Made by a program: the position numbers and the translations under genes. Shown here in pieces: positions 1 through 7,933 of a stretch of DNA of 64,000 nucleotides (position 1 is its first letter; each line of letters opens with the position of its first letter). Source of the stretch: CAYSPS01 sp964432975 (GTDB lineage Bacteria > Babelota > Babeliae > Babelales > UBA12409); NCBI GenBank assembly GCA_964432975.1, contig CAYSPS010000002.1, positions 7,049 through 71,048 on the forward strand. Direction: 5' to 3'. The notes beneath the pieces were generated by a model, which had not been told where the DNA came from, ran no database searches, and saw nothing but the letters and a program-made list of their open reading frames with translations.

Positions 1-1039
1 ACTTATACGTTCAAACACATCGCGTACGCTTGCTTTAACCTCACGTTCTTCATGGTGCATGACACGTGATGATGTCGTTGTTGCTTCAGCCGGTGGCATA
101 CCGCAACCAGTAGCGATAATGGTAACAATCACATCATCAGTCATGGTTGGATCAATGACTGAACCCAAAATAATATTTGCATCACTGTCAGCTTGTTCAT
201 AAATAACGCCTGCTGCCTGATTTAATTCATGCAAACTCAAGCTTGGACCACCGCTAATGTTAATCAAAACCCCACGCGCACCATGCATGTTGATATTTTC
301 AAGCAATGGCGAAGATATCGCTGCTTTAGTTGCAACGATCGCACGATCTGCCCCTGAAGCACGCCCGGTACCCATAACCGCCTGTCCCATATCTTTCATA
401 ATGGTGCGTAGATCAGCAAAATCAACATTAATATGACCAGATTTAGTCATAATATATGCAATACCTTTAACCGACTGATACAAAATATCATTAATCATTT
501 CAAATGCTTGTACCATTGAAATTTTTTGATCAACCGATTCAAGTAATTTTTGATTTGGCACAACAATCAACGTATCAACCACGCGCTGTAATTTTTGCGC
601 GTCGTTTACCTTCAAACGTAAATGGCCGTGTCACAATTGCAATGGTCAAAATGCCACGTTCGCGCAACGCACGTGCAATTACTGGCAGTGCACCTGATCC
701 GGTACCACCCCCCATACCGCCAGCTAAAAATACAATGTCGGCATCATGTGTGGCATCAATAATTTTGTCTAAATCTTCTTCGGCCGCACGTTTACCAATT
801 GTTGGATTTGCTCCAGAACCCAAGCCTTTGGTTAATTTAACACCCAATTGAATTTTTGCTGGTGCCTCAGATGCATGAAGTGCTTGTGCATCAGTATTTG
901 CAACAATAAATTCAACGCCGGCATCATATTCTCTGTGCAACATACTATTGACGGTATTATTACCAGCACCACCAACACCAAGCACTTTTATTTTCGCACT
1001 CGTTAACACTGATTGAGCGGTTTCATCGATCGTAATCAT
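1..1039 (-). CDS. ftsZ: Cell division GTPase FtsZ, partial, frame broken
   Basis: Tubulin-like GTPase that forms the division ring at mid-cell. The N-terminal part (1039 down to about 604) carries the nucleotide-binding glycines: GVGGAGNN near residue 20, NTDAQAL, and the tubulin signature GGGTGSGA near residue 110. The frame then breaks around 595-605. The downstream part, with VDTLIVVPN and the catalytic T7-loop motif NVDFADLR, lies in another frame and runs off the left edge. Between FEGKRR and VDTLI about six residues fewer are present than in E. coli FtsZ, so a small deletion plus frame loss best fits. For an essential gene an assembly error is likelier than true loss. It starts 15 bases after ftsA in the usual ftsQ-ftsA-ftsZ order. 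Identity is certain; the frame break is visible but its cause is not. Confidence 0.93.
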
Positions 1040-1054
1040 TATATCTCCTCACGA

Positions 1055-2279
1055 TCAAAAGAAATCTGATATCCATGACTTCATTCGTCCTAACACTCGT
1101 CCCATATTGGAGGAATCTGCATTTGGCGTTGTATGTGCAGATGATGCATAAGCATGCAAAAGCAAACCATAGCCAGTGGCATAAATCGGACTATCAAGCG
1201 ATTCCGGAAGTACATGTCCAGTTTTTGGCATACCAATACGTACTGGCATATTAAGGACCTTACTTGCTACCTGCTGCATACCAAAAAGCATTGAACCTCC
1301 ACCAGTAAGCACCATACCCATAGTCAATGATGGACGCAGGTGATAGCGCTCAATCTCTTGCTTGAGTAATCCGAAAAGCTCGTGCGCACGCGCATGCAAA
1401 ATATACATAAGTTGTGCCTCAGAAATCATTTGTGGCTGTGCATCATGTGCACTACTAATATGAATTAATCGATCAACCCCCAATTGTTTTTTTACCATAC
1501 CATATGTTATTTTCACACGTTCAGCTTCTGCCAGAGTTGTGTGCAGCCCAACAGCAAGATCATTGGTAAATTGACTGCCTGCGACAGGAAGTACCATCGT
1601 GTGACAAATACTTGAGTTCTGGTAGATAGCAAAATCAGATGTGCCACCACCGATATCAACAACGCCAACACCTAATTCACGCTCATCAGACGAAAGCACA
1701 GCATATGCTGATGCCAACTGCTCCAGCACAATATCTGTAACCTTTATGCCAGCCATCTGACAACAGGTAACAAGATTTTGCACAGAAGCAATCGAACCGG
1801 TAATAATGTGCACCTGCGCCTCAAGGCGAATTCCTGCCATGCCATGTGGCCGCAGCACTGGTGCCTGCCCGTCAATGCGAAAATATTGAGGCAACACATG
1901 CAGCACGCGTTGGCCTTCAGGAATGGCTACTGCTTGAGCAGCAGCAAGCACTTGCTCAACATCGTGCTCACGTACAATGCCACGTTTAATGGGAATTGCA
2001 CCATACGAATTTATCGCACGAATATGGCTACCGGAAACTCCAACAGTCGCTGCTTCAATCGTACAGCCAGCAACCAACTCCGCNNNNNNNNNNCTTAATT
2101 GACGCGACTGTCTGATCAATATCAACAACGATCCCTTTTTTTAGTCCATGCGACGGAACCTTGCCAACCCCTAAAATTTCCAATGGTCCACCATTGCGCA
2201 CACGCGCAACTAAAACGCAGATTTTTGTGGTGCCGACATCGATCGACACCGTCATGCGTTCAGAAAAAACATTCGCCAT
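1055..2279 (-). CDS. ftsA: Cell division protein FtsA (interrupted by N gap)
   Basis: Actin-like ATPase that anchors the FtsZ ring to the inner membrane. The N-terminal fragment carries the phosphate-1 motif SIDVGTTKICVLV at about residues 12-24 and ends at GIVVDIDQTVASIK. After the N run the protein resumes at AELVAGC, and the two pieces fit the family with only a few residues missing. DIGGGTSDFAIY (phosphate 2) and LTGGGSMLFG (adenosine motif) are present, and the C-terminus MKSWISDFF fits the amphipathic membrane-targeting helix. The pieces lie in different frames across the 10 Ns, so the true gap is not 10 bases. It sits 4 bases after ftsQ and 15 before ftsZ, probably one transcript. Confidence 0.96.
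2084..2093. other. Assembly gap (10 N) inside ftsA
   Basis: Ten N, the usual scaffold placeholder. The flanking ftsA coding frames do not match across it, so the real distance differs from 10 bases. Confidence 0.99.
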
Positions 2280-2283
2280 CCCC

Positions 2284-2988
2284 TCATCCCCCTATGTGCG
2301 ACCCCACTATGATCTGACCCCTAAATCGCACATCTATCTCATCAAATTTTGTTTTTGGCATTGTTTGACGTGCATGCTGATATGCGCGCACGATTTGCTT
2401 AAACACTTTTTCGTCGGGAATTTGATCAAAGCGACCAAGCATGCTGTAGGGAAGCTCAGAAAGCTGAAAATAAATTTCGTATGGCGCGTGCCAGGTAATA
2501 GAACATGATGCTAATAAGCTTTGTGGTATATCACGTACAAACCGTGCAAGTGCACGGTTGTCCACGTCAGAAAATTCCGTTGATGTATGCAAAACCGGAA
2601 GGTGTGCACACATCGATGCATCAAAACATTTTTGATGATACGCCCGACCATGTTCATCAAACACGTGAGTGTCGTTGAGCAGACATTTCAGTACCGCTGG
2701 TTCAACATACATAATGCGCATACCAGAACGATATGCACTGCGCACACGTGCAACTGCCGGGCAGTGTTGTACCAATAAGCGCGCAATATCGTGTACATGA
2801 TATGCAGAAATAGTATCAAGATACGTTTGCACCGCATGCGTATATTGATCAGAAAATACCGGACTTATCACAATAACGTGTATGGACACATGCAGCTGTC
2901 GCACCAAATGCCAAACCACGCACCCAGCGACCATAAGCGTCAGGACGCCAAACAAAAGTTGCCAGAAATTTCGCCCCTTTTTGGCCAT
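2284..2988 (-). CDS. ftsQ: FtsQ-like cell division protein
   Basis: Bitopic inner-membrane protein of the divisome. A short basic cytoplasmic tail (AKKGRNFW) is followed by one membrane helix at about residues 9-30, then roughly 200 periplasmic residues. Sequence similarity to FtsQ is weak by eye. The assignment rests on size, single-helix topology and position directly upstream of ftsA and ftsZ (4-base spacing). The ATG at 2988 has a G-rich ribosome site 6 bases upstream; a GTG four codons earlier is the alternative. A clear POTRA motif could not be recognised by reading alone. Confidence 0.75.
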   Translation of the reverse strand: MAKKGRNFWQLLFGVLTLMVAGCVVWHLVRQLHVSIHVIVISPVFSDQYTHAVQTYLDTISAYHVHDIARLLVQHCPAVARVRSAYRSGMRIMYVEPAVLKCLLNDTHVFDEHGRAYHQKCFDASMCAHLPVLHTSTEFSDVDNRALARFVRDIPQSLLASCSITWHAPYEIYFQLSELPYSMLGRFDQIPDEKVFKQIVRAYQHARQTMPKTKFDEIDVRFRGQIIVGSHIGG

Positions 2989-3050
2989 GCCAGCCCCCAC
3001 ACGCGCATACGTGCGCGTTACCTGCTTTGGTTCTAGCGTACCTGCGCGCG

Positions 3051-3074
3051 AAAAGTCAATAATTATTGACTTTT
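3051..3074. promoter_or_regulatory. Perfect 24-bp palindrome with TTGACT on both strands
   Basis: AAAAGTCAATAA followed by its exact reverse complement, placed between the divergent ftsQ operon and the small exported-peptide gene. Each strand carries TTGACT, a good -35 match. On the plus strand a weak -10 (TTATTT, 3089-3094) follows at 17 bases. It could be an operator, a shared -35 region, or both. Confidence 0.5.
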
Positions 3075-3117
3075 AAATTTAGATTAGCTTATTTTGAGGA
3101 TAAGAAGGGAGATCGAT

Positions 3118-3273
3118 ATGGAAAAGCTATTTTTTACATTTTTGTTCACTGCAATGTGCACGTCAATTGTAGCTGGCTCAACACACGATGATGACAGCAA
3201 TTATTATTGCATGCAATGTTGTGCCACAGTGCACCCGCAAGATGAGTGTCGTGAATTCTGTCATTGTGGATAG
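3118..3273 (+). CDS. Small exported cysteine-rich peptide (51 aa)
   Basis: A 51-residue open frame preceded by a strong ribosome site (AAGGGAG, 6 bases before the ATG) and followed 19 bases after the stop by a hairpin terminator, so it looks like a self-contained gene. Residues 1-20 form a signal peptide (MEKLFFTFLFTAMCTSIVAG). The mature peptide of about 31 residues has six cysteines in the arrangement CxxCC...CxxxCxC plus two histidines. This suggests disulfide bonding in the periplasm or outside the cell, or metal binding. No family recognised. A conserved toxin or effector role would be speculation. Confidence 0.7.
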   Translation: MEKLFFTFLFTAMCTSIVAGSTHDDDSNYYCMQCCATVHPQDECREFCHCG

Positions 3274-3292
3274 CATAGTTAGTTTCCCTATC

Positions 3293-3321
3293 TGAGGTAA
3301 GCAGTACTTACCTCACTTTTT
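3293..3321 (+). terminator. Rho-independent terminator
   Basis: TGAGGTAAG, loop CAGTA, CTTACCTCA, then CTTTTT: a 9-bp perfect stem with a T tract. It ends the small cysteine-rich gene before mutL. Confidence 0.85.
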
Positions 3322-3362
3322 CAAATTTTTCTATACACTAATACGTGATCGGAGCATCACGT

Positions 3363-5213
3363 ATGACCAAGATTCATCTTTTGCCCCCTGCAGAAATTAA
3401 TAAAATTGCTGCAGGGGAAGTTGTTGAGCGGCCAGCCAGTATTGTTAAAGAACTCATCGAAAATGCCCTTGATGCAGGTGCAACGCGCATTGAGGTGCAA
3501 ATCAATAATGGCGGTAAAGACGGCATTCATGTTATAGATAATGGTTGTGGCATGTCGCCTGAAGATGCATTACTCGCCTGTGAGCAGCATGCAACAAGCA
3601 AAATTGCTAGCATCGATGATCTTGCCCATACAACTTCGTACGGCTTTCGCGGAGAGGCACTTGCAAGTATTGCCGCCGTGAGTACATTGCAACTCACCAC
3701 GCGCGAATCAACTGCACAACTTGGCACTCAAATTTTTTGGGAAAATGGCGTTATAAAAAAACAAGAAGATGTTGCATATCCTGCTGGCACGCGCATAAGC
3801 GTACAAAACCTTTTTGATGTCATACCAGCACGTAAAAAATTTCTCAAAACTACAGAAACTGAATTTTATCAAATACAACAGTTGATGCATGCATACGCAT
3901 ATGCGCATCATACCGTGCATATTAAATTTTTGCACAACGATCGGCTCGTGTACAATGTGCCACCGACTACGCAAAAAAAAGATCGAATTGCACAACTGTG
4001 GGACGCATATAGCATACAACACCTGTTAACAATCGATGAAACATCACCAACAGCGCATGCACATGTACATGGCTTTGTAAGCGACCACATGTATGGACGT
4101 TATAACAGCGCACAAATTTTTGTTTTTGCCAACAATCGTTGGATTAAAAATCAATCACTCGTGCGTGCAATTATCAAAGGCTACCGCCACGTACACCAGC
4201 CAGGTAAGTACCCGGCGGCAATTTTGTTTATCGAAACCGATCAAACATTGCTTGATATAAACATCCACCCGCGCAAAGAAGATGTGCGTTTTGTGCATGT
4301 ACGCGCACTTGAAAATTTTACTCAAAATGCTATTCAAACACAACTTGAAACACTGGTGCGGCAACACTTGCATGCACCTATAAATCAGCAAGCTCCAATA
4401 TCAAATATCTCTACAGCAAGACAAGCCTCGAGTACTGCGCAATTTTATACGCCCTCACAAACACAAGCACCAAACACACAGCCAGAAGAAAAGCTTGCAT
4501 CAACTAATCTAAATTGCTCAGAACAAAAAAAAACTGAAATTACGTCTGAATATATCCAACAAAATATTAAAACTAACACAAGCAAATCAGTTGAAGCTGT
4601 ACCCGTCATTCTTGGACAATATGCGCACACATATATCATGCTTGAACACGAGCATGGACTCGTTTTTGTTGATCAACATGCCGCGCACGAGCGCATAATT
4701 TACGAACAGCTTGAAAAAAATTTTCAACATATTGAAACAATACCATTATTATTTCCTCATACCATTCATGCAAACACGCATGATGTAAATTTATTTGAAC
4801 AACGCCAAGAAATTTTTGCGCAACATGGCATTATTGGACATACACTTGGCCCAGATAGCATCTGTATCAGCGCACTTTCCTGGTATGCAAAAAACAGCAC
4901 GTTATCAGAGCTTATACTCTCGATTCTTGATCATATACGCCAGCAAGACGTGCATGAAGTGCATGCTCTACACACCATGATCCGCACACGTATGTCGTGC
5001 GCAGCAGCAGTCAAAGCCGGTGACTTGTTGACCCAAGAAAAAATGACTGAAATCATTACAAATCTTGCATCATGCACAAATAATCTTACGTGCCCACATG
5101 GACGACCAACAACGTGGCTTTTGCCGCTGCAAGAGCTTAAAAAGAAATTCAAACGTGATTACGCATCTGACAATACACAAAATCTACTTTTTACGCGCTT
5201 GACGACTGATTAA
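3363..5213 (+). CDS. mutL: DNA mismatch repair protein MutL
   Basis: Mismatch-repair ATPase that links MutS recognition to strand excision. The N-terminal GHKL ATPase motifs are present: ENALDAG, DNGCGM and TSYGFRGEALASI within the first 110 residues. The middle is a variable glutamine/threonine-rich linker (about 350-420). The C-terminal domain carries DQHAAHERIIYE, matching the DQHA(X)2E(X)4E metal site of nicking MutL endonucleases, plus a late CPHGRP motif, so this is the nicking type. The ATG at 3363 follows GGAG by 8 bases and is preferred over the GTG at 3345. About 616 residues, normal for the family. The 3' end overlaps the convergent 643-residue gene by 30 bases. mutS is not in the window. 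Confidence 0.97.
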   Translation: MTKIHLLPPAEINKIAAGEVVERPASIVKELIENALDAGATRIEVQINNGGKDGIHVIDNGCGMSPEDALLACEQHATSKIASIDDLAHTTSYGFRGEALASIAAVSTLQLTTRESTAQLGTQIFWENGVIKKQEDVAYPAGTRISVQNLFDVIPARKKFLKTTETEFYQIQQLMHAYAYAHHTVHIKFLHNDRLVYNVPPTTQKKDRIAQLWDAYSIQHLLTIDETSPTAHAHVHGFVSDHMYGRYNSAQIFVFANNRWIKNQSLVRAIIKGYRHVHQPGKYPAAILFIETDQTLLDINIHPRKEDVRFVHVRALENFTQNAIQTQLETLVRQHLHAPINQQAPISNISTARQASSTAQFYTPSQTQAPNTQPEEKLASTNLNCSEQKKTEITSEYIQQNIKTNTSKSVEAVPVILGQYAHTYIMLEHEHGLVFVDQHAAHERIIYEQLEKNFQHIETIPLLFPHTIHANTHDVNLFEQRQEIFAQHGIIGHTLGPDSICISALSWYAKNSTLSELILSILDHIRQQDVHEVHALHTMIRTRMSCAAAVKAGDLLTQEKMTEIITNLASCTNNLTCPHGRPTTWLLPLQELKKKFKRDYASDNTQNLLFTRLTTD

Positions 5214-7115
5214 TTTAATTAATCGCTCAGGTTTCATTGTTGTTGCTTCTGCAGACCACCAACGATCTGGTTCATATTTTTGCCCAATGCGCGAAACGCG
5301 ACTATACCACAACCCATCATGCATTTGAGCAATTTTGTTAATACGAGCAATATCACGCGTATGATTAAAATGTGACAATAACACATTAGTAACATGAAAT
5401 GCATTAATGGTTTGCGCTTGCCACCAATCAGCATGTCCATAATAATTTATATTATTTGTGAACCAAAGCACAGGATTACGCATATCAGAAAACCCACGCA
5501 ATAACCCTTTGTAAAACCACGTATCAAAAGGTGCAGCAGTGTATACGGCAATCATGGCGCATGCGGCAACTTTTTTAATATCTTCTTTGATCGTCAGAGC
5601 AAGTTGATACGCTGCATATTCCAGCGTAAACAAATACGCATCAAATTTATTATGTTCAAGTATATATGTAACGCGCGCAGCTGGCGTGTGTTGAGCATCT
5701 TCTTCTTCATTGGAACAAAAATGGTGCCATGCACTGTCACTAAAATCAATTAAATTAGTATAGTATGGCATCGCATCTTTATTATTCCAAAAATAAAGGT
5801 TAAAAAGCACACCATCGATTGGCAAGCAACTTCCAATATTTGCTCTCCAACGATCAAAAATACTTTTCATAACAGTTAAGATCGATGGACGCCAAAACTG
5901 TTCATAATCAAGTGGTGCAGGAATTTTTTCGTAGGATGCACCATATACATCAACGGGATGCGTTGCAAGTTTACACCAAGAAAGTGTTGCCGCTACGTCA
6001 AAATCAAGAAATATTTTGGGAAATTCTTTATTAATTTTTTTGTATGCATGCACAAGCCGCTGGGTAAAATATTTTACCCGCTCATCAAACTTTTTTTGGT
6101 CCCCATACAATGACATGGGCAATTCAAGCCACAACATATCAAAGTCAGTTTGCGCAATAAAGGCACAATTGCGCGACACAAGATCATGATCGTCATCAAT
6201 GCCCATCCAGCCACAACAAATACCATTGCTCGTCCATTGATACACGCCTTTTTGATCTTTGTAGATTGCAGAATTGGTACGATAACGCACGCGTTCACTG
6301 ACCAGGTCATTAAGCACATCATAATGCATACGTAATGGACGCAACTGTCGTTCATGCATGAGCGCGGCACACACATCTGCGCATGTTGCAGCATTTATAC
6401 GTAATAATTGTCGTCGCTGCCCAATGTCAAGCGGATTACGCATTCCTTGTTCGGTTAAATCACAAAAAGACATTTGCGCGCGAGCACTGAGTATGACACG
6501 TGCTGTGTCTGTTTTAATAAGCACAGCGACGGGCACATTATTTGCCAGTAGACGTGCAACACCCATGCGAGGCAAATACTCAACTCCATCAAGATGTCTT
6601 TTAATCGATACACGCACACGCGCCCCAGAACCACATGTAGTTGTGTACAATGGTCGTGCATGCACATAATGGTCAATAAACTGAGCGGCCGCCGGCTTTA
6701 TAAGTGGCGAAGATATATTCAAATGTGAACATAACGAGCGCACCAGATCGGCACCATTGCATTCAAAGGCACGATCTGGCAGCAATAACCACAAAAACTT
6801 TTTCTCAGAGCTCATAAATTTTTTGAGTGGTTCAATGACGAGTTGAGCATATGTGCTCTCCTGATGCATTAAAAACTGCTCATCAAGCGCAAGAATTACA
6901 CCATCGCAACCGCACAAATCGCGATTCATAAGCATGGATGGATGTTCATATATAATTGATATGCCAGCCGCTTCAGCCAAGCAAATAAACGTTTGATAGT
7001 TGCGCGCACTCGTGTGTGTCGTATCCACAAATAACCATTGCGTACTGACGGTAAGCGAACGCGCTACAAGTGTATATACGCCACTAACCAACAACAATCG
7101 CGCAACGAACTTCAC
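5184..7115 (-). CDS. Predicted exported protein of unknown function (643 aa)
   Basis: A long protein opening with a signal-peptide-like segment (MKFVARLLLVSGVYTLVA) followed by an apparently soluble body rich in tryptophan, tyrosine and aspartate, including DFDMLWLELPMSLYGD and DGVLFNLYFWNNKDAMPYYT. Such aromatic and acidic patches suit a carbohydrate-active or TIM-barrel-like fold, but no motif could be named. It lies 9 bases after a small membrane-protein gene on the same strand, so the two are probably cotranscribed, and its end overlaps mutL by 30 bases tail to tail. The reading frame is certain; the function is unknown. Confidence 0.75.
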   Translation of the reverse strand: MKFVARLLLVSGVYTLVARSLTVSTQWLFVDTTHTSARNYQTFICLAEAAGISIIYEHPSMLMNRDLCGCDGVILALDEQFLMHQESTYAQLVIEPLKKFMSSEKKFLWLLLPDRAFECNGADLVRSLCSHLNISSPLIKPAAAQFIDHYVHARPLYTTTCGSGARVRVSIKRHLDGVEYLPRMGVARLLANNVPVAVLIKTDTARVILSARAQMSFCDLTEQGMRNPLDIGQRRQLLRINAATCADVCAALMHERQLRPLRMHYDVLNDLVSERVRYRTNSAIYKDQKGVYQWTSNGICCGWMGIDDDHDLVSRNCAFIAQTDFDMLWLELPMSLYGDQKKFDERVKYFTQRLVHAYKKINKEFPKIFLDFDVAATLSWCKLATHPVDVYGASYEKIPAPLDYEQFWRPSILTVMKSIFDRWRANIGSCLPIDGVLFNLYFWNNKDAMPYYTNLIDFSDSAWHHFCSNEEEDAQHTPAARVTYILEHNKFDAYLFTLEYAAYQLALTIKEDIKKVAACAMIAVYTAAPFDTWFYKGLLRGFSDMRNPVLWFTNNINYYGHADWWQAQTINAFHVTNVLLSHFNHTRDIARINKIAQMHDGLWYSRVSRIGQKYEPDRWWSAEATTMKPERLIKLISRQARKK

Positions 7116-7124
7116 AACAAACTC

Positions 7125-7343
7125 CTACGCTATATCGAGCCACTCTTTAATTGTGGCAAACCATGCCATAATAGGCACCCATAACGGTGGCAATGCAAGA
7201 AACTTACGACCATAATTAATAGCAATCAAACCTGCCAATGCCGCGCCGAGACGCACGAGCCACCAACCGCAAAAAACAACAAGCAATGCACAGCCAAGTA
7301 CAACCCAAAAAACACCTTGAACCTGTTTACCAGTTACTGGCAT
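7125..7343 (-). CDS. Small two-helix membrane protein (72 aa)
   Basis: A 72-residue protein with two hydrophobic stretches (about residues 10-28 and 30-42), a basic GRKF turn and a C-terminal amphipathic segment ending IKEWLDIA. AAGGAG lies 8 bases upstream of the ATG. It directly precedes the 643-residue exported protein (9-base spacing), suggesting a shared transcript and perhaps a membrane partner. No family recognised. Confidence 0.65.
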   Translation of the reverse strand: MPVTGKQVQGVFWVVLGCALLVVFCGWWLVRLGAALAGLIAINYGRKFLALPPLWVPIMAWFATIKEWLDIA

Positions 7344-7477
7344 AAAATCTCCTTTTCACATAAGTTTAATTCTTCTTCTGTAGTTTTATAAAAAAAGTAC
7401 TTCTGGTAAAGAGCCTCGCATAAAATATATTGCTCACACATATAAAAAAGTACTACCGTAAAAAGGGGGAACCACGT

Positions 7478-7861
7478 ATGAAAAGTTTACAAGTGCTCTT
7501 TTTGGCAGGCTTATTTTTAATAGTACGCGCAGATTATTATGATTGGCTATCACCAGAAGATTGTGAAGATAAACACGGAAAAGTTGATCTCAAATTTTAT
7601 TGTTGGGGAACTCACTATCCCGATGACGTTTGCTGTAAATTACATGAAAATTCTACGTTAGCAGTTGGCCAAGTGCCTGAGAAAAATACTGGCCAAATGC
7701 CAATACAAACAAACCAAGATGTTGTCAATGTTTTAGGAGCACAATTGACAGCCATGACACAAAAGATAACCGATGCAATCAATGCACTCGGACAAAAGCT
7801 TGAAGCACTAGTAAAACCAGCCAAATCTGCCACAGCTGAGCAAAAAAAACCGGCCCAGTAA
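7478..7861 (+). CDS. Small exported protein with cysteine-rich N-terminal half (127 aa)
   Basis: Signal peptide MKSLQVLFLAGLFLIVRA, then a mature part starting DYYDWLSPEDC. It has five cysteines within about 45 residues (PEDCED, FYCWG, DDVCCK), aromatic residues nearby, and an alanine/lysine-rich helical tail (about 80-127). Ribosome site AGGGGGA lies 7 bases before the chosen ATG at 7478; an upstream ATG at 7430 has none. It stands alone between a divergent membrane-protein gene and pheT. Like the 51-residue peptide near 3.1 kb it combines export with clustered cysteines. Function unknown. Confidence 0.65.
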   Translation: MKSLQVLFLAGLFLIVRADYYDWLSPEDCEDKHGKVDLKFYCWGTHYPDDVCCKLHENSTLAVGQVPEKNTGQMPIQTNQDVVNVLGAQLTAMTQKITDAINALGQKLEALVKPAKSATAEQKKPAQ

Positions 7862-7933
7862 CGTTTTACACGAGCGCAACGTTCCAGTATTCTAATAAAG
7901 AGGCTTATAAAAGCGTCCTGCGCAAGGTGTATT

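Noticed and set aside
7344..7477. AAAGTACT motifs near 7.39, 7.45 and 15.68 kb as a regulatory family
   Set aside because: Short, AT-rich and with inconsistent positions; chance occurrence is likely.
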